From contig CALSMD010000001.1 in assembly GCA_943787365.1 (NCBI GenBank), forward strand, positions 669,042-733,041: 64,000 nt of DNA. The letters are read 5' to 3'. This DNA is from an uncultured Flavobacteriaceae bacterium (GTDB taxonomy: Bacteria; Bacteroidota; Bacteroidia; Flavobacteriales; Flavobacteriaceae). The notes beneath the pieces are model-generated. The model saw only the letters and a program-made list of their open reading frames with translations. It was not told where the DNA came from and did not search any database. The translations under genes were made by a program, and so were the position numbers. This document shows, one piece after another, positions 32,699-42,411 of the stretch (positions are counted from its first letter, which is position 1; every line of letters starts with the position of its first letter).

Positions 32699-35091
32699 GA
32701 TCGTTTTCTATAAATTAGAAGTCCTTGACCTAGAATTAGCAACACCAATAAAATGGTACTCCCTAAGGCAATATTTGAACCTGTTTTCACAACGGCTGGA
32801 TTAAATCTAAACACCACTGTGTGTGCTCCCTTCGGAATTTCCAAGCCACGAAGTACGTAGTCCACATTGTAATGTTCTACCTCGACACCATCAATAGTAA
32901 CGTTCCAACCATTTTTATAATACGCCTCCGAAAATACAGCAAATCCATCTTCAGTGTTTTTAGTTTTATATACGAGGTGATTGAGCTTGTAGTTCACCAA
33001 TTGGATCGAAGCGGTGGAATCTTTTGCAAAACGTTGCGACTTCAGTTCTGAAGAATTGGCAGTCGCAGTTGTTAGTGTGTTTATTTTATCGAAAGCTAAA
33101 ATTTCATCATCTGCGGTTTCAAAGGTTTCAATAGCATCTACAAACCAAGCATTTCCATTTGCTTTTTCATTTTCAAAATACAGCACTTTCCCTTCTTTGT
33201 TTTGATAAATGATATACTTTGTATTGAGCATATTAAGAACTTCAAAGTTGTTTTTATCAATATAAAATTCTTGCAAGGCTTTAAAACGTTTCAATTTAGC
33301 GGCATGATACCCTCCTATTGAGTTATGAAAATAAGAAGATTTCGTAGAATTGTCGGACATATCAAAGACTCTGAAATTTGTGGTGTCTTTTAATATTTCT
33401 TTATCAATTTTACTTGCTTGATACGGACGGTCTACTTTAATTGCAGAAACAAAATTGTCATTATTCACATAGCGACGGTCTACCACTCCCAGATCAAAAA
33501 TAAGAATAACACCCAAAATAATGATCGTGGTATTTTGAGCTATTTTTTGTTTGAGATAGGCGAAAATCAAACCTGCTACAGCTAAGACCAATAACAAAGT
33601 TCGTAATGCATCCTCTGTGAAAATAGCACTACGATCCATACGTAAAGCTTCTAGAAGAGGCTCATTAAATTGTCCATCGCTCATCCCAACAAAATCAAAC
33701 AACAAATTTTTGAAAATTAAAAAAAATAGGGTCAAACCAGCCACAATACTAAGAGAATATTTTAACGCATCCAACTTCGTTTCAGAGCTCACATTTTTAT
33801 TAAATAATCGTGCCAACCCTAAGGTTGCTAACAGTGGAATACAAAGTTCTAAAATGACTTGAATGGAACTTACTGCCCTGAACTTATTATAGAGTGGTAT
33901 ATAATTAATAAAAAAATCGGTGAGGAACGATAGATTTTTTCCGTAGGATAATAGCAAGGACATCAATACCCCTGCAATCAGCCACCATTTGAAACGGCCA
34001 TGGTATAGAAATAAAGCCAATACAAAAAGAAAAATCACAACGGCTCCTATATAAGCAGGCGCCTCCACAATAGGTTGATCGCCCCAATACATCGGTGCTT
34101 CTTTAGATATTTGAAGTGCTTGTAAAGGCGATGCTCCCATAGCTCTAATAGCTTTGTAGGTCTCAGAATTTTTTCCAATATCTTCTCTATTACCACCGCC
34201 CATAAATCGGGGAATGAACAGATTAAAAGTTTCTAATTTCCCATAACTAAATTGCGTGATGTAGGCTTTCTCCAAACCTGTTGTTTGTTCTTTTTTACTG
34301 CCATCGGAGTTGATGGTCAGTTCACTTTGTCCACGGGTGCTTTCTTTGGCATATTCGCTGGTGGCCATCAAATTAGTAGCGTTCATTCCAAAGGCTAAAA
34401 CAGCTGCAATGAACAGAATGCCTGAGGCTTTGAAAAATGCTGGAAGTTCTTTTTCTTTGACAGCTTGAAACAAATACGAGAATCCTAAAATTATGATTAA
34501 AAAACCTAAGTAGTACGTCATTTGAGGGTGGTTGGTCACAAGCTCTAAACCGGACGCAACTGCGGTCAATATAAATCCTAAAAAATACCGTTTTTGATAG
34601 GTCAAAATAATTCCTGATAACACCAACGGCATATAGGCGATTGCATGGGCTTTTGAATTGTGTCCAACTCCTAAAATAATAATCAAATAGGTGGAGAACC
34701 CAAAGGCGAGCGCTCCTAAAACAGCGACTTTGTAGTCAACTTTTAAAACCAATAACAGGATGTAAAACCCTAATAAATATAAAAAGAGATAATCCGCTGG
34801 GCGTGGTAAAAAACGAAGCGCTAAATCCAGTTGCTTAATGTAATTATGAGGATATTTAGCCCCTAATTGATAGGTTGGCATACCCCCAAAAGCACTGTTG
34901 GTCCAATAGGATTCAGCATCATAAGCATTTCGAAAATCGATTTGCTGTTTGGCCATCCCAGTGTATTGAACAATATCACTTTGATAGATTTTTTGACCTT
35001 TCAGAACGGGGTTAAAATACAAAACAGCAACAAGAACAAACCCTAAAATCACTAAAAAATGGGTGCCAAATTGTTTTAAGCTAAGGTTCAT
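32695..35091 (-). CDS. YfhO family membrane protein
   Basis: 798 aa with about a dozen membrane helices between residues ~10 and ~545 and again near the end (~770-790), plus a large extracytoplasmic domain at ~560-765. The pattern GMAKQQIDFRNAY..YWTNSAFGGMPTYQLGAKYPH is typical of the YfhO family, GT-C-like enzymes that use lipid-linked sugars; a Bacillus homologue glycosylates lipoteichoic acid. In Bacteroidota they likely decorate lipids or exported glycans. Overlaps the GT4 gene downstream; preceded by the DUF4834 gene 12 bp upstream. Confidence 0.88.
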   Translation of the reverse strand: MNLSLKQFGTHFLVILGFVLVAVLYFNPVLKGQKIYQSDIVQYTGMAKQQIDFRNAYDAESYWTNSAFGGMPTYQLGAKYPHNYIKQLDLALRFLPRPADYLFLYLLGFYILLLVLKVDYKVAVLGALAFGFSTYLIIILGVGHNSKAHAIAYMPLVLSGIILTYQKRYFLGFILTAVASGLELVTNHPQMTYYLGFLIIILGFSYLFQAVKEKELPAFFKASGILFIAAVLAFGMNATNLMATSEYAKESTRGQSELTINSDGSKKEQTTGLEKAYITQFSYGKLETFNLFIPRFMGGGNREDIGKNSETYKAIRAMGASPLQALQISKEAPMYWGDQPIVEAPAYIGAVVIFLFVLALFLYHGRFKWWLIAGVLMSLLLSYGKNLSFLTDFFINYIPLYNKFRAVSSIQVILELCIPLLATLGLARLFNKNVSSETKLDALKYSLSIVAGLTLFFLIFKNLLFDFVGMSDGQFNEPLLEALRMDRSAIFTEDALRTLLLVLAVAGLIFAYLKQKIAQNTTIIILGVILIFDLGVVDRRYVNNDNFVSAIKVDRPYQASKIDKEILKDTTNFRVFDMSDNSTKSSYFHNSIGGYHAAKLKRFKALQEFYIDKNNFEVLNMLNTKYIIYQNKEGKVLYFENEKANGNAWFVDAIETFETADDEILAFDKINTLTTATANSSELKSQRFAKDSTASIQLVNYKLNHLVYKTKNTEDGFAVFSEAYYKNGWNVTIDGVEVEHYNVDYVLRGLEIPKGAHTVVFRFNPAVVKTGSNIALGSTILLVLLILGQGLLIYRKRS

Positions 35092-35103
35092 AGTCTATGT
35101 TAT

Positions 35104-35370
35104 TTATTCAACTTCTTCATAATCGACATATTCTCCAACATCATTATTTGAAGTTTTAGAATTTGGCATTTTATCAATACTAATATCACCTTCCTTTTGG
35201 GTTGGTGGTTTTGGAGCGGATTGATTTCTAAAATGAGCTTCTGCTTTTTTGGCAATAGACTTCATTATAAACGGCGCAAATAAGCGCATCAAATACTTAA
35301 AAATGGTATAGACCAAAACAAAAATTAGGAGCGTTTTCAGCAATCCAATAAAAGACGCAGTTTGTAACAT
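35104..35370 (-). CDS. DUF4834 family protein
   Basis: 88 aa: N-terminal membrane helix (LLKTLLIFVLVYTIFKYLMRLF), then a charged, flexible tail with NQSAPKPPTQKEGDISIDKMP and an acidic end (VGEYVDYEEVE). This layout is that of DUF4834, which I know only as a Bacteroidota-specific family without function. Twelve bp upstream of the YfhO gene on the same strand, so the first gene of a three-gene transcript with YfhO and the glycosyltransferase. Confidence 0.75.
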   Translation of the reverse strand: MLQTASFIGLLKTLLIFVLVYTIFKYLMRLFAPFIMKSIAKKAEAHFRNQSAPKPPTQKEGDISIDKMPNSKTSNNDVGEYVDYEEVE

Positions 35371-35452
35371 CGGTAGATTATTTTTTCAAAAATACAATTC
35401 TTATTTTTATTTTATGTGTCTATATCTATTGTTTTTTTAAGGACACATGCTG

Positions 35453-35471
35453 CCTGCCTGTCGCAGGCAGG
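35453..35471. repeat. Short dispersed palindrome
   Basis: cctgcctgtcgcaggcagg: arms cctgcctg/caggcagg around tcg. Same core as the palindromes at 9057-9096. It lies in the 271-bp divergent gap between the genes at 35370 and 35642; the remainder of that gap shows only an AT-rich stretch with a possible -7 box (taggtttg at about 35619). Confidence 0.5.
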
Positions 35472-35641
35472 TTCGCTATTAATCATTCCTTAGTTGATAA
35501 TAATTTTAGCCTACTCGTTTCATAAATTATTATATAAAATGATTGCACCCACAAGAAAAAAGAGAGCCATCCATTAAGAAATTACATCTTATTAATTAAA
35601 AATATAAAAAAAATATGTAGGTTTGGTAAAAGTCTTTTTAA

Positions 35642-36628
35642 ATGAAAATCCTATCTAAGCTCATTACTTTTACTGCACTCCTATGTTTATGTAGCACAGC
35701 GCAGGCACAATATACCGATGTTATAAATTCAAACCGACCGGGCGCTTCTCAGAGCGCATTTTCTGTGGGCACCAAAGTCTTACAGTTTGAAGTAGGCCCG
35801 TATCTAGTTAAAGAAAAACGAGGTCTCTATCCAAAGTATGAAGTCTCTGGATATGGGGTAGATTTTGCCGCCCACTATGGATTTTGGAAAGAAGCTCTGG
35901 AATTTAACATTCAAGGAACTTTTCAGAAGGACACACAAACCTATTCATCACTTGTTGATGTAGAAATTGGCCGTGCAAACTTCAAAAACCTCAACCTTGG
36001 AGCCAAATACTTGGTGTACGATCCCCATAAAAACAAAGAAACTAAACCAAATTTATACAGTTACCACGCCAATAATGGATTCAAATGGAGTAGTTTGATT
36101 CCCGCTATTTCTGTGGCTGCTGGTGCAAATTATGACACCAAAGACAATCCATACACAGCACCGACAGTTGAAGGACTCAGTTATCGTGGGACTGTAATCA
36201 CTCAGAATAATTTTTCTGGAGGATGGGTGTTTATCACAAATTTTATGCTGGATCGGATTGGAAGTGACCAAACAGATTTTCAATACATTCTGACGCTTAC
36301 ACATTCATTCAATCCAAAATGGGTGATTTTTGGAGAAACTCAAGGCATAAAAAGTGAATTTTATGCAGATAATTTGTTTCGATTTGGGGGTGGTTATTTG
36401 TTGAATAAGAATTTACAACTAGACACGGCTCTCACATTCAATACTAAAAACACACCTGCTGTCATGAGTCTGAATTTTGGAGCCTCGTACCGACTGGACC
36501 GTCACAAGGATAAAAACAAACCTGACAATGGCACGTCTGCAGAAGAACAAGGCGAACGAAAATCGCGCTCCAAAAATGTAGACAAAAGAAAAAAGAAGAA
36601 AAAGAATACTAATTTTGATGAGGACTAA
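35642..36628 (+). CDS. Outer-membrane beta-barrel protein (MetA-pathway/transporter-like)
   Basis: 328 aa with signal peptide (MKILSKLITFTALLCLCSTAQA). The mature start QYTDVINSNRPGASQSAFSVGTKVLQFE is typical of Bacteroidota proteins placed in the putative phenol-degradation MetA/transporter family, a barrel with alternating hydrophobic strands (e.g. FNIQGTFQK, NFKNLNLGAKYLVYDP). The C-terminal tail is extremely basic (RKSRSKNVDKRKKKKKN), which is odd for a barrel and probably protrudes. Substrate unknown. The following GNAT gene starts 6 bp after the stop. Confidence 0.75.
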   Translation: MKILSKLITFTALLCLCSTAQAQYTDVINSNRPGASQSAFSVGTKVLQFEVGPYLVKEKRGLYPKYEVSGYGVDFAAHYGFWKEALEFNIQGTFQKDTQTYSSLVDVEIGRANFKNLNLGAKYLVYDPHKNKETKPNLYSYHANNGFKWSSLIPAISVAAGANYDTKDNPYTAPTVEGLSYRGTVITQNNFSGGWVFITNFMLDRIGSDQTDFQYILTLTHSFNPKWVIFGETQGIKSEFYADNLFRFGGGYLLNKNLQLDTALTFNTKNTPAVMSLNFGASYRLDRHKDKNKPDNGTSAEEQGERKSRSKNVDKRKKKKKNTNFDED

Positions 36629-36634
36629 AGCAGT

Positions 36635-37750
36635 ATGATAACCATTAAAAAAGCGGTTTCTAAGAAAGAGATAAAGCAGTTTGTAACGTTCCCATTTTCA
36701 CTCTACAAAGATTCTAAGTATTGGGTACCCCCTATTATTAGCGAAGAGATTAAAGTGTTTGATAAAAACACGAACCCCGTACTCCAAAATGCGGATGCGC
36801 AGTTGTTTCTAGCTTATAAAGATGGGGAAATTGTAGGGCGTGTGGCGGCCATCATTAATTGGCTGGAAGTCGGGAATAAAGATAGCCATAAAATTAGGTT
36901 TGGATGGATGGATATGGTTGACGATATCGAAGTTACCAAAGCATTATTAGCCAAAGTAGAAGTCATTGGAAAAGCGCACAACTTAAGCTATATGGAAGGG
37001 CCTATTGGGTTTTCTAACTTAGACAAAGTTGGGGTACTAACATACGGCTATGATGAAATTGGCACCATGGTTTCTTGGTATAATCACCCCTATTATGTGG
37101 AACACTTAAATCAATTGAACTTTAAAATTGAAAAAGAATATGTAGAACATAAGCATCAGTTTAGTGACATTTTAATTGCGGATTCAAAGCGACTCGAAGC
37201 AGTCATTAAAGATCGTTACAACTTAAAGGCTTTGGATTTTAATAAAACAAAAGACCTCATGCCGTATGCGGATAAGATGTTTGATTTATTTAATCAAAGC
37301 TATGCATCCTTGTCTTCGTTTGTAGAGATTACAGACATTCAAAAAGCATTTTTAAAGAAGAAATTTTTAAATTTCATCAATCCGGAATACATTAAATTTG
37401 TGGTGAATGAGGCAGATGAATTGGTTGCTTTTGGTGTAGTAATGCCTTCTTTTGCAGAAGCACTACAAAAAATAAACGGTAAATTATTTCCGTTTGGAAT
37501 TTTTCATATTCTAAAAGCAAAGCAGTCAAAAAAAGTGAATTTCTATTTAATTGGCGTCCATCCTGAATATCAAAAGAAAGGGGTGCATTCCATTATTTTT
37601 AGCGCATTTCATAGAACCTTTCAAGAGAAAGGTATTTTAGAATGTCGTAGAACTCCCGAATTAGCGGACAATTTAGCCATCCAAAAATTATGGCGCGATT
37701 TCAATCCCGTGTTGATTAAAAAACGATGTACGTTTAGGAAAGAATTATAG
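36635..37750 (+). CDS. GNAT-fold N-acetyltransferase-like protein
   Basis: 371 aa (MITIKKAVSKKEIKQFVTFP), larger than a single GNAT domain. The C-terminal part has the acetyl-CoA-site style pattern FYLIGVHPEYQKKGVHSIIFS (~305-325) corresponding to motif A (V..x.Q.KG.G/H). The N-terminal half, with YWVPPIISEE and YMEGPIGFSNLDKVGVL, is characteristic of the large Bacteroidota GNAT-like proteins whose substrate is not known. Directly follows the barrel gene (6 bp), so co-transcribed with it. Confidence 0.8.
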   Translation: MITIKKAVSKKEIKQFVTFPFSLYKDSKYWVPPIISEEIKVFDKNTNPVLQNADAQLFLAYKDGEIVGRVAAIINWLEVGNKDSHKIRFGWMDMVDDIEVTKALLAKVEVIGKAHNLSYMEGPIGFSNLDKVGVLTYGYDEIGTMVSWYNHPYYVEHLNQLNFKIEKEYVEHKHQFSDILIADSKRLEAVIKDRYNLKALDFNKTKDLMPYADKMFDLFNQSYASLSSFVEITDIQKAFLKKKFLNFINPEYIKFVVNEADELVAFGVVMPSFAEALQKINGKLFPFGIFHILKAKQSKKVNFYLIGVHPEYQKKGVHSIIFSAFHRTFQEKGILECRRTPELADNLAIQKLWRDFNPVLIKKRCTFRKEL

Positions 37751-37755
37751 AATAC

Positions 37756-39018
37756 TTACTCCCCCATTTCAGCTGCAACAGAGGCAGAAAGACGCTTGTA
37801 AACACCTTTTTCTAAGCGTTCGCGTATCACAGAAAATGCCTTTAAGGTTTCATCTACATCTAATAAGGTATGCATTGAAGTTGGAATCAACCTCAGCAAT
37901 ATGAGTCCTTTAGGAATCACTGGATATACCACGATGGAACAGAAAATTCCATGATTTTCACGCAGGTCTTTTACCAAGGCCATCGCTTCAGGAATACTTC
38001 CTTTTAGATATACAGGGGTCACACAACTTTGAGTGGTTCCTAAATCGAATCCTCTTTCTCGTAAGCCTGATTGCAATGCATTTACAATCATCCAAAGGTT
38101 TTCTTTAAGTTCGGGCATGGTTCGAAGCATGTCCAAACGTTTGAGAGCGCCTTTCACCAATTGCATTTGCAAGGATTTTGCAAACATTTGTGAACGTAAA
38201 TTGTATTTTAAATAATCAATAATTTCTTTATTAGCGGCAATAAAAGCGCCTGTACTTGCCATGGATTTGGCAAAGGTTGCAAAATACACATCAATCTCAT
38301 CTTGAACTCCTTGTTCTTCTCCTGCGCCTGCGCCTGTTTTTCCAAGCGTTCCAAATCCGTGTGCATCATCCACTAAAAATCTAAAGTTGAATTTATCTTT
38401 CAACGCTGCAATTTCTTTTAGCTTCCCTTGTTCTCCTCGCATTCCAAAAACACCTTCGGAAATCACTAAAATTCCACCGCCTGTATGTTCAGCCATTTTG
38501 GTGGCACGCTCCAAGTTTTTTTCTAAACTTTCAATATCGTTGTGCTTATACGTAAATCGTTTTCCCATGTGCAAACGAACGCCGTCAATAATACAAGCAT
38601 GCGAGTCCACATCATACACAATAATATCATCCTTCCCAACCAATGCATCAATTGTAGACATGATTCCTTGGTATCCAAAATTTAAGAGGTAGGTGGATTC
38701 TTTACTTACAAATTCCGCTAATTCATTTTGCAATTGCTCATGAAGCGAAGTGTGACCAGACATCATTCGAGCGCCCATCGGATAGGCAGACCCATAATCT
38801 TTGGCAGCTTCGGCATCCACTTTTCTAACTTCAGGATGGTTTGCAAGTCCTAAATAATCATTTATACTCCAAGTGATGACATCTTTCCCCTGAAATTTCA
38901 TGCGATTAGAAATCTGACCTTCCAATTTTGGAAACACAAAATAGCCTTCTGCATAGCTTGCCCATTTACCTAAAGGACCTTTGTCTTTATATATCTTTTC
39001 GAATAAATCTCTCATCAT
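37756..39018 (-). CDS. Alpha-oxoamine synthase family PLP enzyme, probable cysteate C-fatty acyltransferase
   Basis: 420 aa PLP enzyme of the serine palmitoyltransferase/8-amino-7-oxononanoate synthase family: INDYLGLANHPEV, SAYPMGARMMSGHTSLH, ISEGVFGMRGEQGKL, VDDAHGFGTLG and the PLP-lysine block FATFAKSMASTGAF. Such enzymes condense an amino acid with an acyl-CoA or acyl-ACP. Directly upstream on the same strand is a cysteine-synthase-like gene; that pair matches the published capnine (sulfonolipid) pathway, in which cysteate is made and then joined to a fatty acyl group. So it is probably the cysteate acyltransferase (CapB type), with serine palmitoyltransferase for sphingolipids as the alternative. 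Confidence 0.75.
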   Translation of the reverse strand: MMRDLFEKIYKDKGPLGKWASYAEGYFVFPKLEGQISNRMKFQGKDVITWSINDYLGLANHPEVRKVDAEAAKDYGSAYPMGARMMSGHTSLHEQLQNELAEFVSKESTYLLNFGYQGIMSTIDALVGKDDIIVYDVDSHACIIDGVRLHMGKRFTYKHNDIESLEKNLERATKMAEHTGGGILVISEGVFGMRGEQGKLKEIAALKDKFNFRFLVDDAHGFGTLGKTGAGAGEEQGVQDEIDVYFATFAKSMASTGAFIAANKEIIDYLKYNLRSQMFAKSLQMQLVKGALKRLDMLRTMPELKENLWMIVNALQSGLRERGFDLGTTQSCVTPVYLKGSIPEAMALVKDLRENHGIFCSIVVYPVIPKGLILLRLIPTSMHTLLDVDETLKAFSVIRERLEKGVYKRLSASVAAEMGE

Positions 39019-39141
39019 GATTCCTAGTTAGTTTGCACCACAAAATTATACAATAATATTATGAATACATAATAATTTAAGCAATTAAACAGGAGGTGAA
39101 TCTTATGTTAATTATCTGGTATAAAAAAAAGTGTAAGTCAT

Positions 39142-40167
39142 TTACTTAATAAACTCAATACTTTGAGCAACCACCTCATTTTTAGTGTCAAAAAAGCCTT
39201 GATCTTCCATCCATTGGTCATTAAACACTTTACTCATGTATCTGGATCCGTGATCTGGAAAAATTAAAACAACAACGTCTGTAGACTTAAAAGTACCTTT
39301 TTGATTGAGTTGTTTGACGGCCTGAACAACGGCTCCTGACGTATAGCCTGCAAACAAGCCTTCCGTTTGTGCCAACTCTCTTGCAGTATGCGCACTGTCT
39401 TCATCCGTGACTTTAATAAACTCATCAATCGAATCAAAGTCAGTGGCCGTAGGAATCAAGTTTTTACCAAGCCCTTCAATACGATATGGATAAATTTCAT
39501 TGGAATCGAGCTCTTTGGTTTCATGGTATTTTTTTAACACCGAACCATAAGCATCCACTCCTATAATTTTTATGTCTGGATTTTGTTCTTTTAAATAGTT
39601 TGCAGCCCCTGAGATGGTACCACCTGTACCGCTACACGCTACTAAATGCGTGATTTTACCTTGGGTTTGCTGCCATAATTCTGGCCCCGTAGATTGGTAA
39701 TGTGCCTCTGTATTTAAACTGTTAAAATATTGGTTGATATATACCGACCCCTCAATTTCTTTATGCAAACGTTTTGCTACTTCGTAATACGAACGTGGAT
39801 CGTCCGCACTCACGTGTGCTGGGCACACATAGACCTTCGCACCCATACTCTTAAGCATGTCAATTTTATCTAAGGACGATTTTGAACTGACGGCCAATAC
39901 ACATTTATAACCTTTGATAATACTGACCATCGCAATGCTAAAACCTGTGTTTCCAGAGGTTGTTTCAATAATGGTATCTCCTGGTTTGAGGATGCCTTTT
40001 TTTTCAGCATCTTCAATAATATGAAGTGCAATACGGTCTTTAGAAGAATGTCCCGGATTGAAACATTCTAATTTAGCAATAAAGGTTCCTGGAGAACCCG
40101 CCAAAATAGTATTCAACTTCACAAGAGGCGTGTTTCCAACGAGCTCTAATACATTATCAAATATCAT
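39142..40167 (-). CDS. Cysteine-synthase family PLP enzyme, probable cysteate synthase
   Basis: 341 aa from ATG 40167 ([19 protein letters not shown]); a TTG start six codons upstream is possible. It has the O-acetylserine sulfhydrylase fold with PLP-lysine in [15 protein letters not shown], the phosphate loop [12 protein letters not shown] and [13 protein letters not shown]. Differences from housekeeping CysK/CBS (NPGHSSKDR for NPGGSVKDR, DHGSRY for D.GERY) suggest another substrate. In Bacteroidota with sulfonolipids the cysteate synthase (phosphoserine plus sulfite) belongs to this family and sits beside the acyltransferase, as here (123 bp upstream of it). Cysteine or cystathionine beta synthase remains possible. 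Confidence 0.75.
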   Translation of the reverse strand: MIFDNVLELVGNTPLVKLNTILAGSPGTFIAKLECFNPGHSSKDRIALHIIEDAEKKGILKPGDTIIETTSGNTGFSIAMVSIIKGYKCVLAVSSKSSLDKIDMLKSMGAKVYVCPAHVSADDPRSYYEVAKRLHKEIEGSVYINQYFNSLNTEAHYQSTGPELWQQTQGKITHLVACSGTGGTISGAANYLKEQNPDIKIIGVDAYGSVLKKYHETKELDSNEIYPYRIEGLGKNLIPTATDFDSIDEFIKVTDEDSAHTARELAQTEGLFAGYTSGAVVQAVKQLNQKGTFKSTDVVVLIFPDHGSRYMSKVFNDQWMEDQGFFDTKNEVVAQSIEFIK

Positions 40168-40232
40168 TTTATCTTTATTTACCAAGTTTGTGTATTTAAG
40201 TAAGCTACAAAATTACAATAATTTTTTCAAAT

Positions 40233-42365
40233 CTATTTTGAAATCGATTCAAGATCCAATAAAAACGCATACTCTGCTGCCACTTCTTTCAAGGCTTCAA
40301 AACGTCCAGAAGCACCTCCATGTCCTGCCTCCATATTGGTTTGAAGATACAGTTGAGATGTGTTTTTATTCTGTGCCCTTAAGCGCGCCACCCATTTTGC
40401 GGGCTCCCAATATTGAACTTGAGAATCGTGCAGTCCCGTTGTCACCAACATATTAGGGTAAGATTTATTGGAAACATTATCATAAGGTGAATACGATTTC
40501 ATATACTCGTAATACTCTTTTTCGTTTGGATTCCCCCACTCGTCATACTCTCCAGTGGTCAACGGAATACTATCGTCCAACATGGTGGTGACCACATCTA
40601 CAAAAGGTACCTGAGCGACGACACCATTGTATAATTCAGGAGCTAAATTGATAATCGCTCCCATCAACAATCCACCGGCGCTTCCACCCATCGCATAATG
40701 ATGCTTGGACGAAGTGTAGTTATTTTCAATTAAATATTTTGAACAGTCCACAAAATCTGAAAAGGTGTTTTTCTTTTTAAATAATTTTCCGTCTTCATAC
40801 CATTGACGACCTAAATACTGCCCTCCTCTAATGTGTGCAATTGCAAAAATAAACCCACGGTCTAAAAGACTCATTCGAACCGTAGAAAAATACGGATCAA
40901 TTGTACTTCCATAAGATCCATAAGCATATAATAATAATGGAGTTTCGGATGATTTTTCAGTATCCACACGGCGTATTAAAGAGATCGGAATTTGAGTCCC
41001 ATCCGCAGCGGTTGCCCACAAACGTTCCGACGTATAATTTTCTTTTTTAAATTTTCCGCCCAATACTTCTTGTTCCTTTTGAATGGTTTTGGTTTTCGTA
41101 ACCATGTCAAAATCAATAACAGAAGAAGGTGTGGTCAAAGACTGATAGCCGTATCGTAAAACAGTTGTATCAAAGTCAATGTTGGTGGTGGTGTAAGCCG
41201 TGTAGGTTTCGCTCTCAAAAGGAAGGTAGTAACTATCGGTACCGTCCCAACGTTTGATGTGGATGTGATTCAATCCGTTTTCACGTTCTGAAACCACTAA
41301 AAAGTCTTTAAATATTTCGATGTCTTCGAGTAAAACTGCTTCTCGATGCGGAATCACATCTTTCCAATATTCTTTTTCAGTTTGTGTTTCCGATGTTTTT
41401 GATAGCTTAAAGTTTTGAGCGCCATCGGCATTTGAGACGACGTAAAAGGAGTCTTCAAAATGAGAAATACCGTATTCCAAACCGCGTGTTCTCGTTTGAA
41501 ATATTTTGAAATCGCCATCAGGTGTGTTGGCATTTAAAATCTGATATTCCGTCGTTAAGGTACTGTAACTCGCTATGACCAAATATTTCTTGGATTTGGT
41601 TTTATAAACACTGACTCCAAAAGTATCATCCGTTTCTTCATAAATCAATTCATCTGATTTTGGATCTGTATTCAATCGGTGTTTGTAGATGGCTTCCGAA
41701 CGCAACGTTGTTTCATCTTTCAGTGTATAAAACAAGGTTTTGTTGTCATTCGCCCAAGTACTTCCACCCGTCGTATTTGAAATTTCATCCTTAAAAACTT
41801 CGTTGGTTTTAAGATCTTTAATATGCAATGTATATTGACGTCTGCCTGTGGTATCGATTCCATAAGAAATCAAATCGTTATTAGAATTTATATTCAAGCC
41901 AACCAATCTAAAATACGAATGGTCTTTGGCCATTTCATTACAATCAAACAACAATTCTTCCGCCGCTTCTAAAGTTTCTTTTTTTCGTGTGTAGATAGGG
42001 TAATCTTTTCCTTTTTCGTATTTAGTAATGTACCAATAGCCGTTGTATTTATAAGGGACTGAACTGTCATCTTCCTTAATTCTAGACTTCATTTCATCAA
42101 ACAAATCTGTTTGAAATTTTTTGGTATGCGCCGTATGGGCGTTATAATAATCGTTTTCTTTATTGAGATAGTCAATCACTTCTGGATTTTCTCTATCGTT
42201 TAACCAATAAAATTCATCAACACGCACATCGTCGTGCATTGTTAAATTTTTAGGAATTTGTTTTGCTATTGGAGCATTTGGTAATTCTGACATTGATTTC
42301 TGAGTCTTAGTATCACAAGAAAAAAGTGAACTTATTAAAATTAGAGAGAGGAATTTGAGTTTCAT
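40233..42365 (-). CDS. S9 family prolyl oligopeptidase (oligopeptidase B-like), lipoprotein
   Basis: 710 aa with lipobox (SLILISSLFSC), so a periplasmic lipoprotein, unlike the cytoplasmic PtrB. Residues ~75-430 form the seven-bladed propeller gate and the rest the alpha/beta-hydrolase with nucleophile GGSAGG (in YAMGGSAGGLLMG), preceded by HIRGGQYLGRQWYEDGK. Catalytic Asp and His are expected in TGLHDSQVQYW and NMEAGHGG. It cleaves short peptides after Pro or basic residues. The start of the adjacent PLP gene is 65 bp downstream on the same strand. Confidence 0.9.
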   Translation of the reverse strand: MKLKFLSLILISSLFSCDTKTQKSMSELPNAPIAKQIPKNLTMHDDVRVDEFYWLNDRENPEVIDYLNKENDYYNAHTAHTKKFQTDLFDEMKSRIKEDDSSVPYKYNGYWYITKYEKGKDYPIYTRKKETLEAAEELLFDCNEMAKDHSYFRLVGLNINSNNDLISYGIDTTGRRQYTLHIKDLKTNEVFKDEISNTTGGSTWANDNKTLFYTLKDETTLRSEAIYKHRLNTDPKSDELIYEETDDTFGVSVYKTKSKKYLVIASYSTLTTEYQILNANTPDGDFKIFQTRTRGLEYGISHFEDSFYVVSNADGAQNFKLSKTSETQTEKEYWKDVIPHREAVLLEDIEIFKDFLVVSERENGLNHIHIKRWDGTDSYYLPFESETYTAYTTTNIDFDTTVLRYGYQSLTTPSSVIDFDMVTKTKTIQKEQEVLGGKFKKENYTSERLWATAADGTQIPISLIRRVDTEKSSETPLLLYAYGSYGSTIDPYFSTVRMSLLDRGFIFAIAHIRGGQYLGRQWYEDGKLFKKKNTFSDFVDCSKYLIENNYTSSKHHYAMGGSAGGLLMGAIINLAPELYNGVVAQVPFVDVVTTMLDDSIPLTTGEYDEWGNPNEKEYYEYMKSYSPYDNVSNKSYPNMLVTTGLHDSQVQYWEPAKWVARLRAQNKNTSQLYLQTNMEAGHGGASGRFEALKEVAAEYAFLLDLESISK

Positions 42366-42411
42366 GTCCGTTTAGATTAAGTTATTCAATCGTTAAACTT
42401 ACAAAAAATAA

